Of a stretch of 64,000 nt of DNA, positions 9,025 through 18,200 are shown piece after piece. The stretch spans positions 162,938-226,937 of the forward strand of contig DASXUX010000040.1 in assembly GCA_036504595.1 (NCBI GenBank). Reading direction: 5' to 3'. The stretch is from DASXUX01 sp036504595. Lineage in GTDB: Bacteria > Planctomycetota > SZUA-567 > H5-PLA8. The notes below the pieces were generated by a model. It was not told the origin of the DNA. It ran no database searches and saw only the letters and a program-made list of their open reading frames with translations. Every line of letters begins with the position of its first letter. Positions within the stretch are counted from its first letter, which is position 1. Made by a program: the position numbers and the translations under genes.

Positions 9025-10872
9025 GTGCTGACTGCAGTACCTCCGGCAACAACCGACAAACGAACGCGTGTAAATGACGTGGCCATTCGGGTCGCGACGG
9101 TGAACGGGTCTGGCAGCGCGTCGGCCAACAACGTGCTGATGCGGGCCGTCTTTGAGATGGGCATTCCTGTCAGTGGGAAGAACCTGTTCCCTTCGAATAT
9201 TGAGGGCGAGCCGACGTTCTTCTACATTCGCGTCAACAAGGACGAATTCCTCAGCCAGAAGAATGAAAGCGATATCCTTGTCGGGCTTTGCCCGGAAACG
9301 ATTGCAAAGGATGTGCAGTCGCTTGCCCCCGGCGCGCTGGTGGTCACCGACAGCACGTATGAAGCGAAGAAGATCCGCGAGGATGTGATCTACCTGGAAA
9401 TTCCATTCGCGAAGCTGGTCGCAAGCATTCCGGACGTGGAAGGCAAGATCCGCCGTCTGCTGGCCAACATGGTGTACGTCGGCGTTCTGGCGCAGTTGCT
9501 CGGAATCGAGATGAAAGCGGTCGAGCTGGCCCTGAACAAGCAGTTCAAGGGCAAGGCCAAAGCCATCAACCTGAACCTGCAGGCCGCCAAACTTGGCGCG
9601 GAATACGCTGCCAAGAACCTGCCGCAACTTCAGCACTACCGGCTGGAACGGATGAGCGACGCCCAAAACAAAATCTTGATCGACGGCAACACCGCGGCGG
9701 GTATCGGGTGCGTCATGGCCGGCTGCACGGTCATGGGCTGGTATCCGATTACGCCGGCATCGACCGTGTGCGAGTCGTTTAATGCGCTGGCGAAGAAATT
9801 CCGCGTCAAAGACGGCAAAGCGACGTACGCGAGCGTTCAGGCTGAAGACGAACTGGCGGCGATGGGAATTATTCTCGGCGCCGGCTGGGCAGGCGCAAGG
9901 GCTATGACGGCGACGTCCGGTCCGGGACTGAGCCTGATGGCGGAGCTGTTCGGGCTGGGCTACTACGTGGAAATTCCCGCGGTCATTTTTGACGTGCAGC
10001 GGGTCGGTCCTTCGACGGGCCTGCCGACGCACACGATGCAGTGCGACATTCTAAAGGCCGCCTACCTGAGCCACGGCGATACGAAACACATGTTCCTGAT
10101 CCCGGGTTCGGTGGAAGAGTGCTATTCGATGGCGCTGGAGGCGTTCGATATCGCCGAGAGGTTCCAGACGCCGCTGCTGGTGATGATGGACCTGGACCTG
10201 GGCATGAATAACTGGGTCTGCGGAAAGTTCCCGTATCCCGAGAAGCCGATCGAACGCGGCAAGGTGTTGAATGCCGAGCAGATCGAAGCGCTGATCAAGC
10301 AGGGCAAGAAGTTCGAGCGCTATCGCGATGTGGACGGCGATGGAATTCCGTACCGCACGCTGCCGGGGACCAACCATCCGCAGGCGGCGTACTTCACCCG
10401 CGGCGTGGGCCACAACGAAGCGGCGAAATACAGCGAAGACCCGATCGAATTTGTGCGCAACATGGACCGGCTGGTGAAGAAGTTCGAAACGGCTCGCGAG
10501 CAGCTTCCGCAGCCGGCGATCAGCGGCGATGCGAAGTCGGACGTCGGCATTATCGCCTACGGTTCGACCGACGCGGCGATTCCGGAAGTCATGTCGCAAC
10601 TGAAGGCGCGCGGAATCAGCAGTGAATACCTGCGTATGCGCGCGTTCCCGTTCCACAAGTCGGTGAACGACTTCATCGCTCGCAAGAAGCGCGTTTATGT
10701 CGTCGAACAGAACCGCGATGGCCAGATGGCTCAGTTGCTCAAGCTGGATGTTCCGGGCGAACTGGGCGGGCGTATCCGCAACGTTGCGCATTACAACGGT
10801 TGGCCGATCGATGCACGCACGGTCATCGAGAAGATCGTGTCGCAAGAGCAACGGAACTTGAACGGCAAGTAG
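9025..10872 (+). CDS. korA: 2-oxoacid (2-oxoglutarate):ferredoxin oxidoreductase, fused gamma-alpha subunit
   Basis: With KorB, converts 2-oxoglutarate and CoA to succinyl-CoA, reducing ferredoxin. The N-terminal 190 residues are the gamma domain (IRVATVNGSGSASANNVLMR). The alpha (pyrimidine-binding) domain follows from about residue 208, with GWYPITPAS and the conserved segment ATSGPGLSLMAE. This gamma-alpha fusion is typical of two-subunit KOR enzymes. I prefer the GTG at 9025 because GGGAG lies 6 nt upstream; the ATG at 8989 would add 12 residues. Substrate is inferred from the TCA neighbours; a branched-chain or pyruvate enzyme cannot be excluded from motifs alone. Confidence 0.88.
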   Translation: MLTAVPPATTDKRTRVNDVAIRVATVNGSGSASANNVLMRAVFEMGIPVSGKNLFPSNIEGEPTFFYIRVNKDEFLSQKNESDILVGLCPETIAKDVQSLAPGALVVTDSTYEAKKIREDVIYLEIPFAKLVASIPDVEGKIRRLLANMVYVGVLAQLLGIEMKAVELALNKQFKGKAKAINLNLQAAKLGAEYAAKNLPQLQHYRLERMSDAQNKILIDGNTAAGIGCVMAGCTVMGWYPITPASTVCESFNALAKKFRVKDGKATYASVQAEDELAAMGIILGAGWAGARAMTATSGPGLSLMAELFGLGYYVEIPAVIFDVQRVGPSTGLPTHTMQCDILKAAYLSHGDTKHMFLIPGSVEECYSMALEAFDIAERFQTPLLVMMDLDLGMNNWVCGKFPYPEKPIERGKVLNAEQIEALIKQGKKFERYRDVDGDGIPYRTLPGTNHPQAAYFTRGVGHNEAAKYSEDPIEFVRNMDRLVKKFETAREQLPQPAISGDAKSDVGIIAYGSTDAAIPEVMSQLKARGISSEYLRMRAFPFHKSVNDFIARKKRVYVVEQNRDGQMAQLLKLDVPGELGGRIRNVAHYNGWPIDARTVIEKIVSQEQRNLNGK

Positions 10873-10908
10873 GCGGGAGGCAGTAGGCAGGAGTAACGGC
10901 ACGAACGG

Positions 10909-10957
10909 CGGGAACCCCTCCCCGGCCCCTCCCCGACGCGGGGAGGGGAGAACAGCA
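10909..10957. repeat. CCCCTCCCC/GGGGAGGGG hairpin between korA and korB
   Basis: CCCCTCCCCGGCCCCTCCCC, short loop, GCGGGGAGGGGAGAACAGCA. A nearly identical copy sits in frame inside the DUF2339 gene at 48417-48464, and an inverse-orientation copy at 25819-25862. Confidence 0.85.
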
Positions 10958-10995
10958 ACGACGCACACGACTGGCAGTTTTCAGAGAGGATTCAA

Positions 10996-12042
10996 ATGGC
11001 AGTAGCGAAAGTAGCAGAAGCGCCGAAGACGAACAAGATCGGCTGCACGATGGACGTTTACAAGGGCGCGGAGTCCACCCTGTGCGCCGGATGCGGGCAC
11101 AACGCGGTGACGGCGCAACTCATCAAGGCTCTGTTCGATACGGGCATCCAGCCGCACATGGTGGCGAAGATGTCGGGCATCGGATGTTCTTCACGCACGA
11201 CGGCATTCTTCATCAACCAGGCGCACGGTTTCAATGGTGTGCACGGGCGCATGGCGCCCGTGGCAACCGGTGCTGCGCTGGCCAACGGCAAGCTGAAGAT
11301 CATCGGGATTTCGGGCGACGGCGATACGGCATCCATCGGCATGGGGCATTTCGTCCACACGCTGCGCCGCAACACGGACATGCTTTACATCCTGGAAGAC
11401 AACGGGGTGTACTCGCTGACCAAGGGGCAGTTTTCCGCCACGGCCGACGTGGGTTCGAAGCTGAAGAGCGGCGAAGTCAATCGCGCGCAGCCCATCGACT
11501 GTTGCGCTCTGGCGATTGAAATGGGCTGCGAGTTCGTCGCGTGCGGATTCTCGGGCGATCAGAAGCAGCTTCACTCTCTGCTGAAGGCGGCGCTGCGGCA
11601 CACCGGCACGGCGCTGCTGGACGTGGTCTCACCGTGCGTCACGTTCAACAATCACGAGGGCTCGACCAAGTCCTATCTGCACGTCAAAAGCCAGACCGTG
11701 CCGCTAAACGTGATCGATCTGGTCGATCCATGTTGCCCGCCGGCAAACGCGGAACTGGCCGATGGCGAAGTGCGGGAGATTTCGATGGGGGATGGTGCGA
11801 TCGTCCGCCTGAAGAAGCTGAGCAAGGACCATGATCCGACCAACCGGCAGGCGGCTTTAGCCGTATTGGAGCAGGCGCGCCGCGACAAGGTGGTGCTGAC
11901 GGGGCTGATCTACATCGGCAAGTCGCGGCCATCGCTGCGGCAGGAGTGCGAGATGGTCAGCGAGCCGCTGGCGACGCTTCCGACCAAGGAGGTACGGCCC
12001 AGCCGCGAAGCGCTTGAACAAATGATGGAGATTTACGGGTAG
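10996..12042 (+). CDS. korB: 2-oxoacid (2-oxoglutarate):ferredoxin oxidoreductase beta subunit
   Basis: Thiamine-diphosphate-binding subunit, 348 residues, partner of KorA. The cofactor segment is GISGDGDTASIGMGHF followed by EDNGVYSLTKGQ, giving the GDGD...N pattern. Cysteines in STLCAGCGH and in the C-terminal half can bind the 4Fe-4S centre. The start ATG follows AGAGAGGA. The gene ends in a strong terminator, so korA-korB and probably the upstream sdh genes form the unit, with gltA starting afresh. Confidence 0.92.
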   Translation: MAVAKVAEAPKTNKIGCTMDVYKGAESTLCAGCGHNAVTAQLIKALFDTGIQPHMVAKMSGIGCSSRTTAFFINQAHGFNGVHGRMAPVATGAALANGKLKIIGISGDGDTASIGMGHFVHTLRRNTDMLYILEDNGVYSLTKGQFSATADVGSKLKSGEVNRAQPIDCCALAIEMGCEFVACGFSGDQKQLHSLLKAALRHTGTALLDVVSPCVTFNNHEGSTKSYLHVKSQTVPLNVIDLVDPCCPPANAELADGEVREISMGDGAIVRLKKLSKDHDPTNRQAALAVLEQARRDKVVLTGLIYIGKSRPSLRQECEMVSEPLATLPTKEVRPSREALEQMMEIYG

Positions 12043-12051
12043 GCGTCGCAC

Positions 12052-12078
12052 AGCGGGCTTCAAAGCCCGCTTTTTTTT
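12052..12078 (+). terminator. Rho-independent terminator after korB
   Basis: AGCGGGCTT at 12052-12060 pairs with AAGCCCGCT at 12063-12071, followed by a run of eight T to 12078. It begins 10 nt after the korB stop codon. Confidence 0.85.
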
Positions 12079-12122
12079 GAAAGCACGCGGGCAGGGCGCT
12101 CGCACAACAACGGGGGTGGTGA

Positions 12123-13421
12123 ATGGACACGCTGACGGCGACGCGCACCGCGACGCTGACCATTGACGGGAAGTCGATCGAACTGCCGGTTGTGGAAGGC
12201 AGCGAGGGGGAACGCGCGATCGATATTTCGAACCTGCGCGCGCAGACCGGGTACATCACGTTGGACCCCGCATTTGGCAACACCGGCGCCTGCAAGAGCG
12301 CGATCACGTTCATCGATGGAGACAAAGGCATTCTGCGTTATCGCGGGATTCCGATCGAGGAGCTGTCGGAGCATCCTGACTTCACGTCCATCGCTTACCT
12401 GTTGATCTTCGGCCGAATGCCGCGCCAGCAGGATCTGGACCGCTTCAGCAAGCGGCTGACGCAGAACGCGAATCTGCACGAGGGGATGAAGCATCATTTC
12501 GAAGGCTTCCCGGTGTCCGCGCCGCCGATGGTGATTCTCTCGGCGATGATCAATGCGTTGTGCTGCTTCCACGAAGAACTGGTCAGTCCGCACGACGAAG
12601 AAGAGATCGAACTGCTGGCGGCTTTGCTGATGAGCAAGGTGCGCACCATCGCGGCGTATTCTTACCGCCGCGCCAACGGCTTGCCGTTCATGTATCCGGA
12701 TCCGAAGCGGCTGTATTGCGCCAACTTCCTGCACATGATGTTCTCGATGCCCAACGCAGAAGTTGAGGTCGATCCGGAAATCGAGCGGGCGCTCAACCTG
12801 TTCCTGGTGCTGCACGCGGACCATGAGCAGAACTGCAGCACGTCCACGGTGCGCGTGGTCGGTTCGAGCCAGGCGAATCTATTCGCTTCGTGTTCGGCGG
12901 CGGTGTGCGCGCTGTGGGGCCCGTTGCATGGCGGCGCGAATCTGGCGGTGATCGAGATGCTGCAGCAGATTCAGCGCGGCGGGCTGTCGCCGGAAGAGTG
13001 CATCCGGCGCGTGAAGGACAAGAAATCGGGCTTCAAGCTGATGGGTTTTGGGCATCGCGTTTACAAGAACTTCGACCCGCGCGCGAAGATCATCAAGCAG
13101 ACCTGCGATAAAGTGCTCAATAAGCTGAACCGCCGCGATCCGCTGCTGGACATCGCGCGAAAGCTTGAGGAACTGGCGCTGAAAGATCCGTACTTCGCCG
13201 AACGGAAGCTGTATCCGAACGTGGACTTCTACAGCGGCATCATGCTGCGGGCGATGGGCATTCCGTCGAACATGTTCACGGTGATGTTCGCGATCGGACG
13301 GCTGCCGGGCTGGATCGCTCATTGGAAGGAACAGCACGATGAAGGCGGCGCGCGCATTTGCCGGCCGCGGCAGATTTACACCGGGCCGACGAAGACGAAG
13401 TTTGAGCCCGTGCGGGAGTAA
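12123..13421 (+). CDS. gltA: Citrate synthase (type II-like)
   Basis: Condenses acetyl-CoA with oxaloacetate. 432 residues, the usual length. The catalytic residues lie in GPLHGGANLAV (His), GFGHRVYKNFDPRA (His) and NVDFYSG (Asp). The N-terminal small beta domain typical of type II enzymes is present (LTIDGKSIELPVV). The gene follows the korB terminator by about 45 nt, so it may have its own promoter, yet it extends the TCA block. With KOR and SDH it could work in the oxidative or the reversed direction. Confidence 0.96.
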   Translation: MDTLTATRTATLTIDGKSIELPVVEGSEGERAIDISNLRAQTGYITLDPAFGNTGACKSAITFIDGDKGILRYRGIPIEELSEHPDFTSIAYLLIFGRMPRQQDLDRFSKRLTQNANLHEGMKHHFEGFPVSAPPMVILSAMINALCCFHEELVSPHDEEEIELLAALLMSKVRTIAAYSYRRANGLPFMYPDPKRLYCANFLHMMFSMPNAEVEVDPEIERALNLFLVLHADHEQNCSTSTVRVVGSSQANLFASCSAAVCALWGPLHGGANLAVIEMLQQIQRGGLSPEECIRRVKDKKSGFKLMGFGHRVYKNFDPRAKIIKQTCDKVLNKLNRRDPLLDIARKLEELALKDPYFAERKLYPNVDFYSGIMLRAMGIPSNMFTVMFAIGRLPGWIAHWKEQHDEGGARICRPRQIYTGPTKTKFEPVRE

Positions 13422-13423
13422 CG

Positions 13424-13660
13424 GCAGGGTTCAGGGGTCGGGGTTCAGGGTGAGCGGCGGCGGTCTTCGGATCGCCGCTTTCATTTGGCCCGGACGGAAG
13501 GGGTTCAGGGTTCGGGGTTCAGGGTTCAGTGTTGGCTTGTGTCTGGTTCTGGACCTGAACCCGCGCTGTTTGCGTACCGCACGCGTCCCGCCTGCACGGG
13601 ACCGGCGAGACGCCGGCGGTACGAATAATCCGGGATAAATCCAAACCCTGAACCCTGCCG
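13424..13660. repeat. GGGTTCA-word element with a second element inserted in its loop
   Basis: Two forward GGGTTCA arrays (13424-13450 and 13500-13529) and a reverse arm (13643-13660). Between them is a different hairpin ending in GTACCGC (13574-13580) and GCGGTAC (13616-13622), of the family also seen at 28922 and 48467. A small GC hairpin at 13453-13480 (AGCGGCG/CGCCGCT then TTTCATTT) could be the gltA terminator. The element fills the junction between convergent gltA and the fucosidase gene. Confidence 0.85.
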
Positions 13661-15088
13661 TTACGTAATTTTCAGCGCGTACGCGTGGTCGCAGGGTTTG
13701 GTCTGCGGCATTTGAACACGCAGGCCCTTCATGGTGCGCGAGAACTTCAAGGGGTTCTTCACGCCGAGCATTTCCACGCGCTTGATCTTGCCGAACCAAA
13801 GCTCTTCAGTCGCTGACAGCCAGCGGATGAGCAGTTCTTTTTCGGGCCAGGCGAGCGCGATGGCGTAGAGCGCGTTCTCCTTGCACGTGAAGCGGATGTC
13901 TTGCGCGGTGAAGGCGGCGCGTTTGGTGTCGGTGAAGGAGCCTTCGGCGACTTCGGTCGGGCCTTCGCCGTAGACATCCCACGGGCGCGTGCCGTAAATG
14001 GCTTCGCCGCTGACGTTCAGCCACTTTCCGATTTCGAGCAGCATCTTCTGTTCGGGCTCGGGGATCGTGCCGTCGGCTTTGGGTCCGATATTGAGCAGCA
14101 GCGCTCCGTTCTTGCTGACGACATCGACCAAATCGCCGATGATCGACGTGACCGTCTTGTATTCCTGGCCTTTGACGTAGCCCCACGAATTCTTCGAGAC
14201 CGACGTGTCGTTCTGCCAGAACATCGGGCGGATGCTCTTGAGCTGGCCGCGTTCGATGTCGTAGACGGCGGCGCCCTGCGGGTAGGCATCGTGCTTGTAA
14301 TTGATCGCGACGCCTTTGTTCCACTGCGAGCCGCGGTTGTAGTAGTAGGCGCCGAACTTCTGCAGGTACGGCTTGAAGGCGAGGTGGTGAATCCACCAGT
14401 CGAACCAGACCAGTTGCGGCTGATATTTGTCAACCAATTCGCAGGTTCGCGCGAGCCAGTCTTCGAGGAACGCGGCGTCGGGGCGTTCGTCTGTCGTGCG
14501 GTCGTTACTGTTTTGCGGGCCGGGCTGAGCGGGGCCGTAGAAGTCCAGATTGGCTTTCACGTCGCTGTCGAATTTCATGCCGCCGTCCATGAACCACCAA
14601 TGTTCCGCTCGGTGGCTGGAGAGTCCGAAGACCATGTTCTGCTTGCGGACGGCTTTGGAAAGTTCGCCGATGATGTCGCGCTTGGGGCCCATTTTCGTGG
14701 CACACCATTTCGAGAGGCCGCAGTCGTACATCGCGAAACCGTCGTGGTGTTCAGCGACGGGGACGACGAATTTCGCGCCGGCTTTCTGGAAGAGCTTCGC
14801 CCAGTCATCCGCGTTGAACTTCTCGGCCTTGAATTGCGGGATGAAATCTTTGTAGCCGAACTTTTTGTGCGAGCCATAGGTTTCGAGGTGGTATTGGTAT
14901 TCGCGCGAGCCTTTCTGGTACATCATGCGCGGATACCATTCGTTGCCGAACGCGGGGACCGAGTACAGGCCCCAGTGGATGAAGATGCCAAACTTGGCGT
15001 CTTCGTACCAGGCGGGGACTTTGTAGTTGAGGAGAGAATCCCAGGTGGGTTGGAAGGGGCCTTGGTTTAGCACGGACTCAACGGACAT
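13661..15088 (-). CDS. Alpha-L-fucosidase (GH29)
   Basis: Predicted exo-fucosidase removing terminal L-fucose from glycans. 475 residues. The N-terminal catalytic TIM barrel begins AKFGIFIHWGLYSVPAFGNEW, with FVVPVAEHHDGFAMYD and the putative catalytic nucleophile Asp in LVWFDWWI (about residue 227). The C-terminal 130 residues resemble the beta-sandwich of the family. No signal peptide is visible, so it may act in the cytoplasm on imported oligosaccharides. The stop codon adjoins the GGGTTCA element. Confidence 0.9.
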   Translation of the reverse strand: MSVESVLNQGPFQPTWDSLLNYKVPAWYEDAKFGIFIHWGLYSVPAFGNEWYPRMMYQKGSREYQYHLETYGSHKKFGYKDFIPQFKAEKFNADDWAKLFQKAGAKFVVPVAEHHDGFAMYDCGLSKWCATKMGPKRDIIGELSKAVRKQNMVFGLSSHRAEHWWFMDGGMKFDSDVKANLDFYGPAQPGPQNSNDRTTDERPDAAFLEDWLARTCELVDKYQPQLVWFDWWIHHLAFKPYLQKFGAYYYNRGSQWNKGVAINYKHDAYPQGAAVYDIERGQLKSIRPMFWQNDTSVSKNSWGYVKGQEYKTVTSIIGDLVDVVSKNGALLLNIGPKADGTIPEPEQKMLLEIGKWLNVSGEAIYGTRPWDVYGEGPTEVAEGSFTDTKRAAFTAQDIRFTCKENALYAIALAWPEKELLIRWLSATEELWFGKIKRVEMLGVKNPLKFSRTMKGLRVQMPQTKPCDHAYALKIT

Positions 15089-15103
15089 CGGGAGCCTCCA
15101 CTA

Positions 15104-15187
15104 AAATGATGAATGCGGAATGATGAATGATGAATAAGGTTTGTGACAGTCCATATTCATCATTCCGCATTCAGCATTCATCATTCG
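15104..15187. repeat. GATGAAT-word hairpin element
   Basis: Left arm of AATGATGAATGCGGAATGAT words, a loop containing TTTGTGACAGTCC, and right arm of ATTCATCATTCCGCATTC words. Same family as 19678-19713, 35514-35665 and 52650-52811. It lies between the alpha-2-macroglobulin stop codon and the fucosidase start. Confidence 0.88.
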
Positions 15188-15207
15188 TTCGCAGCCGCGT
15201 TTCCTAT

Positions 15208-18200
15208 TTACTTTGGCGTAATCGTAACCTTCACGCCGTCCGCCCACTGCTTGTGTTCGTCGTTGTAGTAGAGGTAGGCGCGGCTGGCGGGGCCGGTGTA
15301 GGTGCCGGGGACGGCGGCGATCAGCGAAATCGGGATCTCGATCTTCGCTTCCTTGTCCAGCGTGCGCCAGTAGAGGACCACTTCGCGGCCGATCACTTCG
15401 TAGGCGTCGATCGTGCCTTTCTTGACGAGCTCCTTGAGCTGATCGTGGCGGGGTTCCAGGCCGCCGGGGATGCCGACGATCGCGACGGGCGTCGGGACGA
15501 CGTCCTTGGTCTTGTTGGTCACGGTCACGTTGGCTTCGGTCGCGGCGCCTTCGCCGATGGTAGCGCCGGCCTCCGTGCCGGCCTTCCCGTCCGCCTGGGC
15601 GGGCAGGGACGCCCGCCCCACCCCGAGCTTCACCTCGATGTTCAGCTTGCATTCGGCGGAGCTGGCGGGCGTGATAGCGTTGTAGTTCACGGCGACGGAG
15701 TACGGCATTTCGCTGCCGTCCTGCATCTTCACTTCGATCTTGTGTTCGCCCTTGGTGAGCAATTCGCTGACGTCGGGGAGCTTGATCGCGCCTTGCGTCT
15801 TCTCGTCGAACTTGACCCAGCCGCCGACGCCCTGGCCGTCCACGAAGACCTGCACGGCGCCCGGAGCTTTGGGCTTGGCGCGCTGTTTGTCGTAGGTGAC
15901 GATCGCGCGCAGAGCCAGCACGGTGCTTTGCGTCGAACCGTAGCGGCCGGCTTTGCAGGAATCGGCGAGGAATTTCATCGACTTTTCGACAGAGCCGGCG
16001 AAGTTGGCGTCGCGCAGCCAGGCCATACTGGCCAGAGCCGTCGTTTCGATCTGCAGCGCTTCACCGCCGCTGCCGACGATGGTGGCCGTGCCGCCGTCCA
16101 CACCACCGGTGGCGTTCTGTTTGGTCGCGAGCTTCTCCATGAGCTTTGTGGCTTCGGCTTTGTACTCCGAGCGCGTCGCGGCGGAAAGGGTGGTGCCGGC
16201 CTCCGTGCCGGCTGTTGCGGGGTCACCTTGTTTTCCGGCCGGCGCGGAGGCCGGCGCTACCGGAGTGGCCGGCGCGGAGGCCGGCACCACCCCAGCGAGG
16301 TGGAAGACGTTTGCGGCCAGGCCGAGCACGTAGCTGTTGGAGCTTTGCGCGGCGGCGGTTTTCAGCGCATCGATTTCGGCTTTGAGGCCTTCGGGCTTTT
16401 CGCCGCTTTCGAGCAGGGCCCAGAGGATGTAGGCGTTGGAGCAATCCTTGTCTTCGATCCAGGTGTGCAGCGCGCGGCGTTTGCGTTCGAAGCCGCCTTT
16501 TCCGTCGCGTTGCTTCATCAGCCAACTTCGAGTGCTGGTGATCATGTTCTGATCGACTTCGCGGACCTGCGCCATATCGGTGAAGTGCAGCACGCCGAAG
16601 GCGGTGAGGGCTTCGTGGCCGGGGTTCTGGCCGAACCATTCGTAGCCGCGGTCAGGGCACCAGAAGCTGACGAGGCGGCGGTAGCCGGCGTCGAGCTTTT
16701 GACGGGAGCGTTCCACCAACTGCGGATCGACGCCGGTGTGGCTGAGGAAATACTGCTGCGCCATGGTCAGCGGGTAGCTGGTGGAACTGGTTTGTTCGAA
16801 GCAGCCGTTGGGGTCCTGGATCAGGCGCTGCAAGGCTTCGGTCATGTTGGCGAGCGGGGTAGGGTAGACGGCGACGTTGGTCGTCAGGCTGCGCGGAACG
16901 ATGGTGTCGGGGATCGTGAGCGAGTGCGTCGCGGGCTTGGGGCCGGAGAGCATCCCGCCGAACGGCCGTTCGATCGGGAAGCCTTTAGGCTTGATGCTGA
17001 GCTTGCGCGTGACCTTGTCCACGAACGGGCCGCCTTCGGCGGTGATGACGAAATCTTCGAGCGAATTGCCGTAGCCGATGTCGAGCTTGACGATCTTGCG
17101 TGTGCGCTTCATGCCATCGATGTCGAAGTCGGGAAGCGGCGCGAATTTTACTTCGCCCTTGGTCTGGAAATGGACTTTGGCTCCAGCGATGCCGCTGTCG
17201 ATGGAGTTGACGACGTTGATGGGGAGCAGGACGGTGTCGCCGGCGGTCACTTCGAGCGGCAGCTTGGGTTCGACGTAGAAGGGCTGGACCGATTCGAGGC
17301 CGACGTTGGCGGTGCCGAGGACGCCTTCGCTGCTGAAGGCGTCGGCGAAAACGCGGAAGGTGGTGACGCTGTCGTTGAGGCCGAAGGAGACTTTGGCGAT
17401 GCCTTCGGCATTTGTGCGGACGCCGGTGTTCCAGAAGAGCGTTTCGGCGAAATCGACGCGGTCAGTGGGCTGCCGGTTGGCTCGAACCTGGTGCGCGAAT
17501 TCGCGGACGATGACCATCTGAACCTCGCGCGCTCGCAGCGCGCGGCGAGCGCCGATGACTTTCTCGTCCATTTTCTTGGCGGCGTCCTGGAGCGCTTCTT
17601 GCTGCTTGGGGCGTTCGGCCTGCTGCAGTTGCTGTTCGACGAGCGCTTTTCGCTTCGCCATGGGTTCGGCAGCTCGCGCTGCACGGTCGGCTGCGACGGG
17701 CTGGTTGGCGGCCTCGGCTTTCCCGTTTGCCGCGAGCGGTTCGGCGGGCCGCTTGAGGGCTTCCTTCTCCTCAATCGCGTCTTTTGCTGGGGCTGCGTGA
17801 GGCTTGGCAGCGGCGCGGTCGTCGCCAGCGTGGGGCGCGCCGGGATCGGCGCCGCGGTTCTGGCCTTGCGGCGCTGGCGCGCCGGCCATGGGAGCGGGCG
17901 GCACCATGCCAAAATTGACGCCGCCTTCGGCTCCGCCGTCCATCAATGCGCCAGCTTTGCGGCGTTCGACGATAGACTGGATCCGGTGGGCCATGACGCG
18001 GCGGGCGTTGTCGCCGCCTTCGCGCAGGAACTTTTCGACGTCCATAAAGGCGAAGCGCCGCCAGCCCTGGGTGCCGAGGAGCAGGTCGGTGGCCAGCGCG
18101 GCTTTCGGGTTGTCTTTGTCGAGGTAAACGTGCGCGTCGGCGAGGTCTTTGACTTCCGGTTCGAGGAGCATCATGACGGGCAGGCGCGGGGCCTGTTCGC

